From positions 1-10,297 of the forward strand of contig CAADUD010000069.1 in the NCBI GenBank assembly GCA_900752095.1: DNA of 10,297 nt, given 5' to 3'. Source of the stretch: Clostridia bacterium. GTDB taxonomy: Bacteria; Bacillota; Clostridia; TANB77; CAG-508. Shown here piece by piece: positions 1-6,744 of the stretch. The stretch's first letter is position 1; the number at the start of each line of letters is the position of its first letter. Both the position numbers and the translations under genes were made by a program. Below the pieces are notes generated by a model. It worked only from the letters and a program-made list of their open reading frames with translations. It ran no database searches and had not been told where the DNA came from.

Positions 1-91
1 AGACAATCCTCATGAAGTCATCATCCATCAGCCTCAGTCTAGCAATAGAATCAAGATAATCAGTACTGTTTTCACAAATCAAAAAACTCAT
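1..91 (-). CDS. N-terminal part of a PD-(D/E)XK nuclease/transposase-like (Rpn-type) protein, runs off the left edge
   Basis: The complement strand has ATG at 91 and stays open to the window edge, giving about 30 residues. A good Shine-Dalgarno (AAGGAGA, complement of 99-105) lies 7 nt upstream. An ATG at 96 is followed at once by a stop, so 91 decides the start. The stretch IARLRLMDDDFMRIV resembles the N-terminal 'RL.DD.FM..VF' signature of Firmicute PD-(D/E)XK nuclease family transposases (recombination-promoting nuclease group). The catalytic residues would lie beyond the edge, so activity cannot be judged. The gene points away from the conjugation operon and starts about 55 bp from a truncated coupling-protein fragment, which suggests it belongs to inserted DNA. 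The family call rests on a short N-terminus and is moderate; the gene start itself is well supported. Confidence 0.55.
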   Translation of the reverse strand, partial: MSFLICENSTDYLDSIARLRLMDDDFMRIV

Positions 92-101
92 TACATAATC
101 T

Positions 102-119
102 CCTTATATTGATATAAGG
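102..119. repeat. 18-bp palindrome (8-bp arms) upstream of the nuclease-like gene
   Basis: CCTTATAT-TG-ATATAAGG has perfect 8-bp arms around a 2-bp centre. One arm overlaps the Shine-Dalgarno of the leftward gene (99-105). It could be an operator or an RNA fold that hides the ribosome site. It also lies near the apparent junction between the nuclease-like gene and the coupling-protein remnant. The inverted repeat is certain; its function is inferred. Confidence 0.5.
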
Positions 120-131
120 GATTCTAATAAC

Positions 132-160
132 AATATAGCACAATAATTGCTTAAAGTAAA
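132..160 (-). promoter_or_regulatory. Candidate sigma-A-type promoter for the leftward nuclease-like gene
   Basis: Read on the - strand, TTTACT (complement of 155-160, 4 of 6 matches to TTGACA) is followed after exactly 17 nt by TATATT (complement of 132-137, 5 of 6 matches to TATAAT). Transcription would start near 125 and reach the ATG at 91. The -35 lies inside the coupling-protein remnant, so it may be chance in A+T-rich DNA or may have been created at the junction. Confidence 0.35.
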
Positions 161-389
161 CATTCATTCAAAAGATCCCTATACTTATATATACACAAAA
201 AAAGTTCATTTTTCTTTTTTTAAATCAAAGAAATTTAAAATAGAAAAGCATAAAAGATATAAGGAATTAGCTGATTATAGTGAAGATAATAGATATGATG
301 TTTTAAAAGAAAAAAATAAAGATATTTTAGATGAAAAAACTGAAATTAAAGAAATTGAATTAACTGAAGAAATAAATAATTTAGTATAA
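147..389 (+). pseudogene. 3' remnant of a VirD4/TraG-type coupling-protein gene
   Basis: An open frame of 80 codons ends at TAA 387-389. It has no credible start: the first in-frame start-like codon is a TTG at 147 directly after a TAA, with no ribosome-binding site and no internal ATG. The charged C-terminal sequence (FKIEKHKRYKELADYSEDN, then an acidic tail) resembles the end of the VirD4-like coupling ATPases of Tn1549/CTn elements, which commonly finish with a pattern like 'KYDI.KHP.YK.LAD.D..N.YD'. In those elements this gene lies just before Maff2, as here. The coupling protein is a membrane ATPase that brings the relaxase-DNA complex to the secretion channel. If this reading is right, the gene has lost everything before about residue -80 of its product, through insertion or deletion to the left. 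It could instead be an unknown small gene, but the lack of a start argues against that. Similarity may begin only near 180. Confidence 0.5.
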
Positions 390-405
390 AAAAGGAGAGA
401 TAAAA

Positions 406-609
406 ATGGACGTAATGAATCAAGTTTTACAAATAATAATTAAGTTCTGTACTATAGGTGGAGGACTTTGGTGTGTTTGGGGAGTAATTGTTTTAGCAGG
501 AGCATTAAAGGATAAAAATGGACCAGCTTTACAAGGTGGGATATGGCAAATAGTAGGTGGAGGAATGATAGTTGTAGCTGCACAATTATTTTCATCTGTT
601 GTTGGCTAA
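406..609 (+). CDS. Maff2 family small membrane protein of the conjugation module
   Basis: This 67-residue protein starts at ATG 406, with AAGGAGA at 392-398 seven nt upstream. It has two hydrophobic segments (about residues 6-34 and 44-66) joined by a short polar loop (KDKNGPALQGG), rich in glycine (GGGLW, GGGMI). The length, the two-helix hairpin layout and the glycine pattern match the Maff2 family, which occurs almost only in Tn1549/CTn-type elements just upstream of the VirB6-like gene. Its place and shape suggest a VirB2-like pilin or channel subunit, but that role is inferred. It begins the intact part of the operon 16 bp after the coupling-protein remnant. Confidence 0.85.
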   Translation: MDVMNQVLQIIIKFCTIGGGLWCVWGVIVLAGALKDKNGPALQGGIWQIVGGGMIVVAAQLFSSVVG

Positions 610-640
610 AAAAATTAAAAGTATTTAATAGGAGGATATT

Positions 641-1474
641 ATGGAAGAATGGATTGTAAATACGATAATAAACATGATTACGAATGTTACATCTGTTGGG
701 AGTGATCTAATAAAAACTCCTGAAGAATTCAATGCCACAATCTATACAGGGATTTTAAACATTCAAAAAAATATAATAACTCCAATAGCATTAGTAATTC
801 TAGCAATATTTTTATTGCTAGAATTGCAAAGTATAACCACAAGAACAGACACTATGGGTGAAAGGGGATTTGAAATCCCCTTTAAAATAATGATTAAGTT
901 TATAATATGTAAAACTGCGTTAGATATGACACCTTTAATTTTATCAGCAATATTCAATGTATCGCAAGAAATTATTGTAGGTATAAACGGAATATTTTCA
1001 GGGAGTGGAGGACTTGATATTGGAAGTGCTAGAGAAACAATAGAGCAGTTGGTTAGTAATGCAGATTTTTTAGAGAAAGTTTTAATTATGATAAATGTAG
1101 TTATAATAAATACTATTTCGTTTATTAGCAATATATTAATAACTGCAATAATATATGGAAGAATGATAGAAATGTATGTCTTTATAGGAATAGCACCATT
1201 ACCTATGGCTACTATACCTAATGCAGAGCAGAGTTCAATTGCAAAAAACTTTTTAAAATCTTTTACTGCGGTATCTATACAAGGAGTTTTGATGTGTATT
1301 TCAATTGCAATAATGGGAATTTTATTTAGTGGAATAGTAACAATAGATCCTTCAAATATAGATTCAACAAATTTATTGAGTTTGTTATGGGAATGTACTG
1401 GATATTCAATTATAACAGTATTTGCATTATTAAGTAGTGGTAAATGGGCTAAGTCAATTTGCAATGCTATGTAA
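641..1474 (+). CDS. VirB6/TrbL-like conjugal transfer membrane protein (CD1112-type family)
   Basis: This 277-residue polytopic inner-membrane protein starts at ATG 641, with AGGAGG at 630-635. Hydrophobic stretches lie at about residues 45-62, 84-115, 143-195 (two or more helices), 206-235 and 250-268. An amphipathic N-terminus precedes the first helix. The charged loop with TTRTDTMGERG, the KTALDMTPLILSAI segment and the FIGIAPLPMATI segment fit the VirB6/TrbL-like proteins of clostridial conjugative elements. VirB6-type proteins form the DNA-conducting inner-membrane part of the T4SS. The family position between Maff2 and PrgI is conserved here. The coding sequence contains two strong hairpins (796-825 and 861-883), listed separately. 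A 233-codon open frame on the opposite strand is a by-product of composition. Confidence 0.85.
   Translation: MEEWIVNTIINMITNVTSVGSDLIKTPEEFNATIYTGILNIQKNIITPIALVILAIFLLLELQSITTRTDTMGERGFEIPFKIMIKFIICKTALDMTPLILSAIFNVSQEIIVGINGIFSGSGGLDIGSARETIEQLVSNADFLEKVLIMINVVIINTISFISNILITAIIYGRMIEMYVFIGIAPLPMATIPNAEQSSIAKNFLKSFTAVSIQGVLMCISIAIMGILFSGIVTIDPSNIDSTNLLSLLWECTGYSIITVFALLSSGKWAKSICNAM
796..825 (+). repeat. 13-bp perfect hairpin with TTTT loop inside the virB6-like gene
   Basis: The arms AATTCTAGCAATA (796-808) and TATTGCTAGAATT (813-825) are exact reverse complements separated by TTTT. The sequence encodes part of the first membrane helix (residues ~53-62). It is not followed by a T-run, so it does not look like a terminator. 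The repeat is certain; any role is inferred. Confidence 0.6.
861..883 (+). repeat. 11-bp inverted repeat with a 1-nt centre inside the virB6-like gene
   Basis: AAAGGGGATTT (861-871) and AAATCCCCTTT (873-883) are perfect arms around a single G. As RNA this gives about 10 pairs with a TGA triloop. Its four consecutive G-C pairs stand out in this DNA. It uses CCC for proline, a codon that looks rare in the neighbouring genes. It lies 35 nt after the previous hairpin. Confidence 0.6.
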
Positions 1475-1486
1475 GGGGGAACTAGA

Positions 1487-1990
1487 ATGTCAGTAGAAGT
1501 AAGAATACCTAAAGAGATAACAGAATATCAAGAAAAAATAATGTTTGGTTTAAGTGTTAGACAGTTGGTATGTTCACTTATTGCAATTGTTATAAGTGTA
1601 CCAAGTTATATTTTTTTAATGAATAAAATAGGACAAGAATTAACTGGATATATAGTAATAATAGAAGTTGTGCCATTAATAGCAATAGGTTACTTGAAAC
1701 CAAAAGGATTAAAATTTGAAAAAGTTTTGATAATGTTTTTGAAACATCAATTTGGAAAATCAAAAAGGAATTACAAGACAGTAGTTCAAGTTGATTTATT
1801 GGAAGGAGGATATGAAAGTGATATTAAGAAAAAAACAACCCAAAAGTCAATTAGAAGAAAGGTTAAAGAAGAAAGAGAATATAAAGGCTTTGAACCAAGC
1901 AAAAAAGATAGAGAAAGAAAATTCAAAGAAATTAAGAAACAAATTAAAGGGGCAAAACGAGATTTCAGACAGAGAAAGAAAGGTAGATAA
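1487..1990 (+). CDS. PrgI family conjugal transfer protein (VirB3 position)
   Basis: This 167-residue protein starts at ATG 1487. Its Shine-Dalgarno (AAGGGGGA, 1473-1480) overlaps the stop of the preceding gene. The N-terminal pattern VRIPKEITEYQEKIMFGLSVRQ is the hallmark of the PrgI family. Two membrane helices follow at about residues 24-44 and 53-70. The FEKVLIMFLKHQFGKSKR stretch leads into a long lysine/arginine/glutamate-rich tail (about residues 110-167). PrgI proteins occupy the place of VirB3 next to the VirB4 ATPase and probably anchor it to the membrane; the exact role is inferred from gene order. The last 179 nt also encode the start of VirB4 in another frame, which may explain the low-complexity charged tail. 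Confidence 0.88.
   Translation: MSVEVRIPKEITEYQEKIMFGLSVRQLVCSLIAIVISVPSYIFLMNKIGQELTGYIVIIEVVPLIAIGYLKPKGLKFEKVLIMFLKHQFGKSKRNYKTVVQVDLLEGGYESDIKKKTTQKSIRRKVKEEREYKGFEPSKKDRERKFKEIKKQIKGAKRDFRQRKKGR
1803..1814 (+). promoter_or_regulatory. Shine-Dalgarno AAGGAGG and ATG that set the virB4 start inside prgI
   Basis: AAGGAGG (1803-1809) stands only 2 nt before ATG 1812, closer than the usual 5-9 nt. It is nevertheless the best ribosome site in the region. An upstream in-frame TTG (1791) has no such site. Ribosomes translating prgI pass through this site, so initiation may depend on or compete with prgI translation. Confidence 0.6.
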
Positions 1991-4340
1991 AAACTTTCTT
2001 AAATCTTTAAAAGTTCCAGCAACAGTTCAAAACACTATAAGATATAATAGAATGTTTGAAGATGGAGTTTGTGATGTTGAGGGTGGAATATATTCAAAAA
2101 CTATAAAATTTTCAGATATAAATTATCAAATTGCTAAAAGAGATGATCAAATAGATATATTCTCTAGGTACTGTGAGTTCTTAAATTATTTTGATCCAAG
2201 TATTAATGTTCAAATTACTATAAATAATAGAAGAATAGACCAGGAGGATTTTAAAAAGAGAATTTTATTATATACGCCTAAAAAGGATGATGGATTGAAT
2301 AAATATAGGTATGAGTATAATCAGATGCTTATAGATAAGGCTTTAAAAGGGCAAAATGGTATAATAAGAGAGAAATATCTTACTTTCTCTTGCGAAGCAA
2401 GTAACTATGAACAGGGAGTACAAGTTTTATCAAGAATAGAGGCTGATGTACAAGCAAACATGAAAAGATTAGGGTGTATAAACTCGGTTCTTTCAGGAAG
2501 TGAAAGATGTGAATTTATACACTCTATTTTTAATCCTGATGAACCATATAAATTTGAATATGAATACTTACTTGAAAATAGTTTAAGTACAAAAGATTTT
2601 ATAGCACCCGATAGTTTTGACTTTAAAGATAAGAGAAGTTTTGAATTTGGCAATAGATATGGACAAGTTGTATATTTAAAAGATTTACCTTCTGATTTAT
2701 CTGATAAGCTATTAAGTGAACTTTCAGACTTAAATTGCGATTTAACAATTAATCTACATATAAATAGAGTTTCACAAGATAAAGCTTTGGATTTAGTTAA
2801 GAGTAAAATTGCATTTATGGAACAACAAAAAATAGATGAACAGAAAAAAGCTATAAAAGCTGGATATGATCCCGAGATGATACCGCATGAACTTAAATTT
2901 AGTTTACTTGAAGCTAATGAATTATTAGATGATTTATTAAATAAAAATCAAGGTATGTTTAAAAATACAATTTTAATATTTACTTCAGGAAAAACAAAGG
3001 AAGAGTTAGAAGAAAATATTTATCAAATATCATCAATTTGCAGAAAGAACAATTGTAAAATAGGATATTTAGATTATCTTCAGGAGGAAGGGATTAATTC
3101 AACTTTAATTCTAGGGAAAAATTATGTTGATATAAAGAGAACATTAACTACTGCTTCTACAGGTATATTTGTTCCTTTTACCACTCAAGAATTGTTCCAT
3201 AATAATGGGACTTATTATGGGTGTAATTCATTAAGTAAGAATTTGATTTTAGTAAATAGAAAAAATCTTAAAACTGCAAATGGATTTATTTTAGGTTCTT
3301 CAGGTTCGGGAAAATCTTTAGCAGCTAAAAGAGAAATTGCAAATGTACTTTTAAGTACAAATGATGATGTAATAGTAATAGATCCTGAAAGAGAATATAC
3401 TCCATTAGCTAAGGGAATTGATAATGATGTTAAAACTAATGGTTTTTATGGAGAAGTAATAAAAATATCTGCTGGAAGTAATAATTTTATTAATCCATTT
3501 GATATAAATTTAGATTATGCAGACGATGATAACCCAATATCATTAAAATCAGAGTTTATATTATCTTTATGTGAAATACTTATAGGGGGAAGATATGGAT
3601 TATCTTCAGCTCATAAAACTATAATAGACAGAACTGTTTTATTAACTTATGAAAAATATTTTAATAACCCTAAGAAGGAAGATGTACCAACATTAAAAAC
3701 ATTTTATAGTAATTTAGTAGAACAACCAGAGCCTGAAGCAAATGATTTAGCACTTGCTTTAGAGATTTATATAAATGGTAGTTTAAGTGTATTTTCACAT
3801 CATACCAATATAGATATTAATAATAGATTTGTAGTATTCGATACTAAAGATTTAGGTAAGCAGTTAAATACTATAGGAATGTTAGTGGTGTTAGACCAAA
3901 TATGGAATAGGATAACTCAAAATAGAAAAATAGGTAGAAGAACTTGGATATATATAGATGAAATATACTTACTTTTCAAAAATGAATATTCAGATAACTA
4001 TTTATTTGAATTATGGAAAAGAGCAAGAAAGTGGGGAGCCATTCCAACTGGAATAACTCAAAATGTTGAAGATTTATTACGAAGTGATAATGCAAGAAGT
4101 ATGTTATCCAATAGTGAGTTTATATATATGTTAAATCAGGCTTCTTCTGATAGAGATGAACTGGCACATTTATTAAATATATCAGACCAACAATTAAACT
4201 ATGTTACTAATTCAGATCCAGGACATGGATTGATATTTGCAGGAAATGCAATAATACCATTTGAAGATGATTTCCCTAAGAAAACAGAACTTTACAAAAT
4301 GCTTACTACTAAGATTGAAGAAGTAACAGCGGGTGTTTAA
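1812..4340 (+). CDS. VirB4-like conjugation ATPase (TraE/TraC type)
   Basis: This protein of 842 residues, starting at ATG 1812, matches the usual length of VirB4-like ATPases of Tn1549/CTn elements. A charged N-terminus (1-70) is followed by the family's opening region (VPATVQNTIRYNRMFEDGV, then FSDINYQIAKRDDQ and ITINNRRID). The C-terminal motor domain has a Walker A (GSSGSGKS, residues 495-502), then the IDPEREY strand. The Walker B is WIYIDEIYLL with D716 and E717, followed by a WKRARKWGAIPTGITQN segment, also typical. VirB4 is the ATP-driven motor of the T4SS at the cytoplasmic side of the membrane. The gene overlaps prgI by 179 nt and the hydrolase gene by one base, so its translation is probably coupled to both. 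No broken motif is seen. The start is somewhat uncertain (TTG 1791 would add 7 residues). Confidence 0.93.
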   Translation: MKVILRKKQPKSQLEERLKKKENIKALNQAKKIEKENSKKLRNKLKGQNEISDRERKVDKNFLKSLKVPATVQNTIRYNRMFEDGVCDVEGGIYSKTIKFSDINYQIAKRDDQIDIFSRYCEFLNYFDPSINVQITINNRRIDQEDFKKRILLYTPKKDDGLNKYRYEYNQMLIDKALKGQNGIIREKYLTFSCEASNYEQGVQVLSRIEADVQANMKRLGCINSVLSGSERCEFIHSIFNPDEPYKFEYEYLLENSLSTKDFIAPDSFDFKDKRSFEFGNRYGQVVYLKDLPSDLSDKLLSELSDLNCDLTINLHINRVSQDKALDLVKSKIAFMEQQKIDEQKKAIKAGYDPEMIPHELKFSLLEANELLDDLLNKNQGMFKNTILIFTSGKTKEELEENIYQISSICRKNNCKIGYLDYLQEEGINSTLILGKNYVDIKRTLTTASTGIFVPFTTQELFHNNGTYYGCNSLSKNLILVNRKNLKTANGFILGSSGSGKSLAAKREIANVLLSTNDDVIVIDPEREYTPLAKGIDNDVKTNGFYGEVIKISAGSNNFINPFDINLDYADDDNPISLKSEFILSLCEILIGGRYGLSSAHKTIIDRTVLLTYEKYFNNPKKEDVPTLKTFYSNLVEQPEPEANDLALALEIYINGSLSVFSHHTNIDINNRFVVFDTKDLGKQLNTIGMLVVLDQIWNRITQNRKIGRRTWIYIDEIYLLFKNEYSDNYLFELWKRARKWGAIPTGITQNVEDLLRSDNARSMLSNSEFIYMLNQASSDRDELAHLLNISDQQLNYVTNSDPGHGLIFAGNAIIPFEDDFPKKTELYKMLTTKIEEVTAGV
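2471..2525 (+). repeat. Compound hairpin inside virB4
   Basis: Outer arms 2471-2482 and 2514-2525 pair over 12 positions (one G-U), with a perfect 9-bp core GTGTATAAA/TTTATACAC. Within the loop, 2489-2495 and 2501-2507 form a second 7-bp stem with loop GGAAG. The region encodes about residues 221-238. The pairing is seen directly; it may be chance in A+T-rich coding DNA. Confidence 0.45.
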
Positions 4341-6697
4341 TGAGTATAATAAAAAATGGTTCAAGGGACTTAGTTAAGAATAAAGAAAGCACTTCTATAT
4401 ATGGAAGTGCTTCTTTTAAATTAGAAGGAAAAAGTATTATTAAAGATAGTGAGTATAATACGGAAATAAATAAGTCTTTTGTTAATAGATCTACTAGTGA
4501 GCAATCTTTAGATAAAGTTATAAATAATGAAAGAATTTATAAAGGGAATAATGAATCTTTAAATAAACCTCAATATTTTAAAAATGGATATGGAGATACT
4601 GGTAGTAGAAGAGAACTAATAAGTAGGATTGAATACCCATATAAAAGTAGTCAATATACAAGAGCAACAATAAAAAGAGAAGAAAGAATTAATGATAGAA
4701 CTTACTCTTTGTTGAATGGAAAAGAAAATAATTATAAAGCAAGAAAAAATAGTCTTATAGATGATAAAAGAATAGATTCTATAATAAAAATAAAGGAAGT
4801 TGATACAAGAGGTAATAGTTTAAGAAAAAATAATATTACAAGTAATATTACTAAAAGAAGTGAATCAGTAATAAGAGAAAATGGATTTAAAAATAGTGCT
4901 AACTATGTAAATTCTAAGCTTGATGGGATAATAAGAGTAAGAGAAGAAAGAGTATCTGAAACAATAATAAAAAGAGATATATCTGAAACAATAATAAAAA
5001 ACAATATACCTAATATAAAGAATTATGATATACAAGGAAATAGAAGAAAGAGTTTAAATATAGTAAGAAATGATAAATTAAAAGCAAAAGGAAGATATAC
5101 TAATTTAATAGAGGATTTAAAATATACTAGAAGTGTAAATTTTTCAAGAGTAAAAAAGGAGTTCTTTAAAGCTAGGTATATAAGGACAATAGTAGACAAT
5201 GGAATTGATAATTTAAATAGTTCAGATAATGATTATGGAAATACTTTAGCAAAAGAAAAAATGTATAGAATTGTATCAGCTCCAAGAGATTTAATAAGAG
5301 CTGGAAGAAGTTTGAAGAGAGCTTATAATGGAGCAAGGTATGTAAAAGATGTATCAAAGAATTTAAAAAACATTTCTGACATAAAGTCAATTAAACTAAA
5401 AAGAATTGTTGGAAAAGGAATAACAACTAGCTTAATAAATGAGGTTAATTCATTAAAGGGAAATGAAAATATAGGAATACAAAGCATTGTAAAAACTAAA
5501 GATACATTAGTTACTACTAAAAATACTTTAAGGTATAGTGCGAAAGCTACTAAGAAAGCAACTAAATTAACTAAAAATACTTTTGATTATGGAGCAAGAG
5601 GAATAAAACAGGTAAAGAAATTCACAAAGTTTGGTTATGATGCTGGAAAAAAACTAACTATTATGGCTACAAAACTTTTCTCTAATCCAGTAGTATTGAA
5701 GGTATTAGCTGTATTAGGAGCAGTAGTAGTGGCATTAAGTTTAATAGGAAGTATATTTATAGGGTTTATAAGTATTTTTATTGGAGAAAATTCAAATATA
5801 GATTTTGCAGTTCCTAATGAAGAACAAAGAGCATTTATATTAAAATTAGTTCCAATAGCTCAAGATAATTACAATGATTACGGGATTTTTCCATCAGTAA
5901 CAATAGCACAAGCTATACATGAATCAGCGTGGGGAAAATCTGACCTTTCAGTAAAAGCTAATAATTTATTTGGAGTAAAAGCTGATAGTAGTTGGAAGGG
6001 ACAAACTATTGATATGCCAACACAAGAACATATAAATGGAAGTAATATTACTGTAATGGCAAAGTGGAGGAAATATGATAGTTTTGAGGATTCAGTAAAG
6101 GATCATGGAAAGTTCTTAAAGGAAAATCCAAGATATGAGCAATCAGGGGTTTTTAAAGCCAAAGATTATAAGGAACAAGCTTATGCAATTAGAATGGCTG
6201 GATATGCAACAGATCCACAATATGCAAGTTTAATTTGTAATATTATAGAGTCATATTCATTAAATATTTATGATTTTAAAGTAGGCGATGGAAATAAAGT
6301 AGTTGAAAGAGCTATCACAACGGGTATGAGTATTGTAGGAAAATCACCTTATGTTTTTGGAGGAGGAAGAAATCCTGAAGATATTGCAGCTTTACGGTTT
6401 GATTGCAGTTCTTTTGTACATTGGTGTTATGCAAATGCTGGTCTTAATTTAGGAGATTATAGAAGCGTAGTAACTTGGACATTAGTTACTATGGGAAGAG
6501 AAGTTAAAACTGAAGAGATGCAAAGGGGAGATTTAATTTTCTTCAATACAGAAGGAGTTGTTAATAATCATGTTGGTATTTATTTAGGAGATAATAAATT
6601 TTTACATGATGCATCCACTAATGGAGTATGGGTGAATAATTTAGAAGGATATTGGAAAAATGCCTTTAATGGTACTGTTAGAAGGGTTGTTGAATAG
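4340..6697 (+). CDS. Membrane-anchored peptidoglycan hydrolase: glucosaminidase plus NlpC/P60 (CD1108/Orf14-like, VirB1 role)
   Basis: This 785-residue protein starts at an ATG that shares its A with the virB4 stop (TAATG, 4338-4342). No strong Shine-Dalgarno is visible, which suggests coupled translation. Residues 1-445 are a long Lys/Arg/Asn/Ser-rich, probably cytoplasmic and partly disordered region. A membrane helix follows at about 451-482, so the C-terminal enzymes would face outward. Residues ~495-645 look like a glucosaminidase domain, with TIAQAIHESAWGKS holding the likely catalytic E528 and the NLFGVKADSSWKG motif. Residues ~656-785 are an NlpC/P60 endopeptidase: FDCSSFV with catalytic C689, NHVGIYLG with H744, and H756 as a possible third residue. 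Such two-enzyme proteins cut a hole in the cell wall for the conjugation channel, as Tn916 Orf14-like and CD1108-like proteins are thought to do. The N-terminal half has internal repeats (see 4955-5000), and an early hairpin (4387-4412) could tune expression. Confidence 0.9.
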   Translation: MSIIKNGSRDLVKNKESTSIYGSASFKLEGKSIIKDSEYNTEINKSFVNRSTSEQSLDKVINNERIYKGNNESLNKPQYFKNGYGDTGSRRELISRIEYPYKSSQYTRATIKREERINDRTYSLLNGKENNYKARKNSLIDDKRIDSIIKIKEVDTRGNSLRKNNITSNITKRSESVIRENGFKNSANYVNSKLDGIIRVREERVSETIIKRDISETIIKNNIPNIKNYDIQGNRRKSLNIVRNDKLKAKGRYTNLIEDLKYTRSVNFSRVKKEFFKARYIRTIVDNGIDNLNSSDNDYGNTLAKEKMYRIVSAPRDLIRAGRSLKRAYNGARYVKDVSKNLKNISDIKSIKLKRIVGKGITTSLINEVNSLKGNENIGIQSIVKTKDTLVTTKNTLRYSAKATKKATKLTKNTFDYGARGIKQVKKFTKFGYDAGKKLTIMATKLFSNPVVLKVLAVLGAVVVALSLIGSIFIGFISIFIGENSNIDFAVPNEEQRAFILKLVPIAQDNYNDYGIFPSVTIAQAIHESAWGKSDLSVKANNLFGVKADSSWKGQTIDMPTQEHINGSNITVMAKWRKYDSFEDSVKDHGKFLKENPRYEQSGVFKAKDYKEQAYAIRMAGYATDPQYASLICNIIESYSLNIYDFKVGDGNKVVERAITTGMSIVGKSPYVFGGGRNPEDIAALRFDCSSFVHWCYANAGLNLGDYRSVVTWTLVTMGREVKTEEMQRGDLIFFNTEGVVNNHVGIYLGDNKFLHDASTNGVWVNNLEGYWKNAFNGTVRRVVE
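4387..4412 (+). promoter_or_regulatory. Terminator-like hairpin at codons ~16-25 of the hydrolase gene
   Basis: AAGCACTTC (4387-4395) pairs perfectly with GAAGTGCTT (4404-4412). The stem can extend, after one A-C mismatch, through 4382-4385 and 4414-4417. CTTTT follows the core stem. This could weaken expression of the potentially harmful wall hydrolase relative to virB4, by attenuation or by slowing ribosomes. The T-run is short, so full termination is unlikely. The pairing is seen; the role is inferred. Confidence 0.35.
4955..5000 (+). repeat. In-frame direct repeat in the hydrolase N-terminal region
   Basis: A 19-bp sequence (TCTGAAACAATAATAAAAA) occurs at 4955-4973 and again at 4982-5000, a 27-nt period. 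It encodes SETIIK twice, nine residues apart. This fits a low-complexity N-terminal region growing by slippage or small tandem duplication without breaking the frame. Confidence 0.7.
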
Positions 6698-6744
6698 CAA
6701 ATTAGAAGTTTAGCTATTAAAACTACAAATAAGGAGCGTTTAAT

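Noticed and set aside
763..1464. 233-codon open frame on the - strand opposite the virB6-like gene
   Set aside because: It lies wholly antisense to a well-supported membrane protein gene; long antisense frames arise easily there, and it has no recognisable family.
1791..1811. TTG start for virB4 at 1791
   Set aside because: It has no ribosome-binding site, while ATG 1812 follows AAGGAGG; the extra residues (MIYWKED) are not typical of the family.
3197..3220. 9-bp hairpin CCATAATAA/TTATTATGG in virB4
   Set aside because: It is short and A+T-rich, of a kind expected by chance in this composition, and shows how cautiously the weaker stems should be read.
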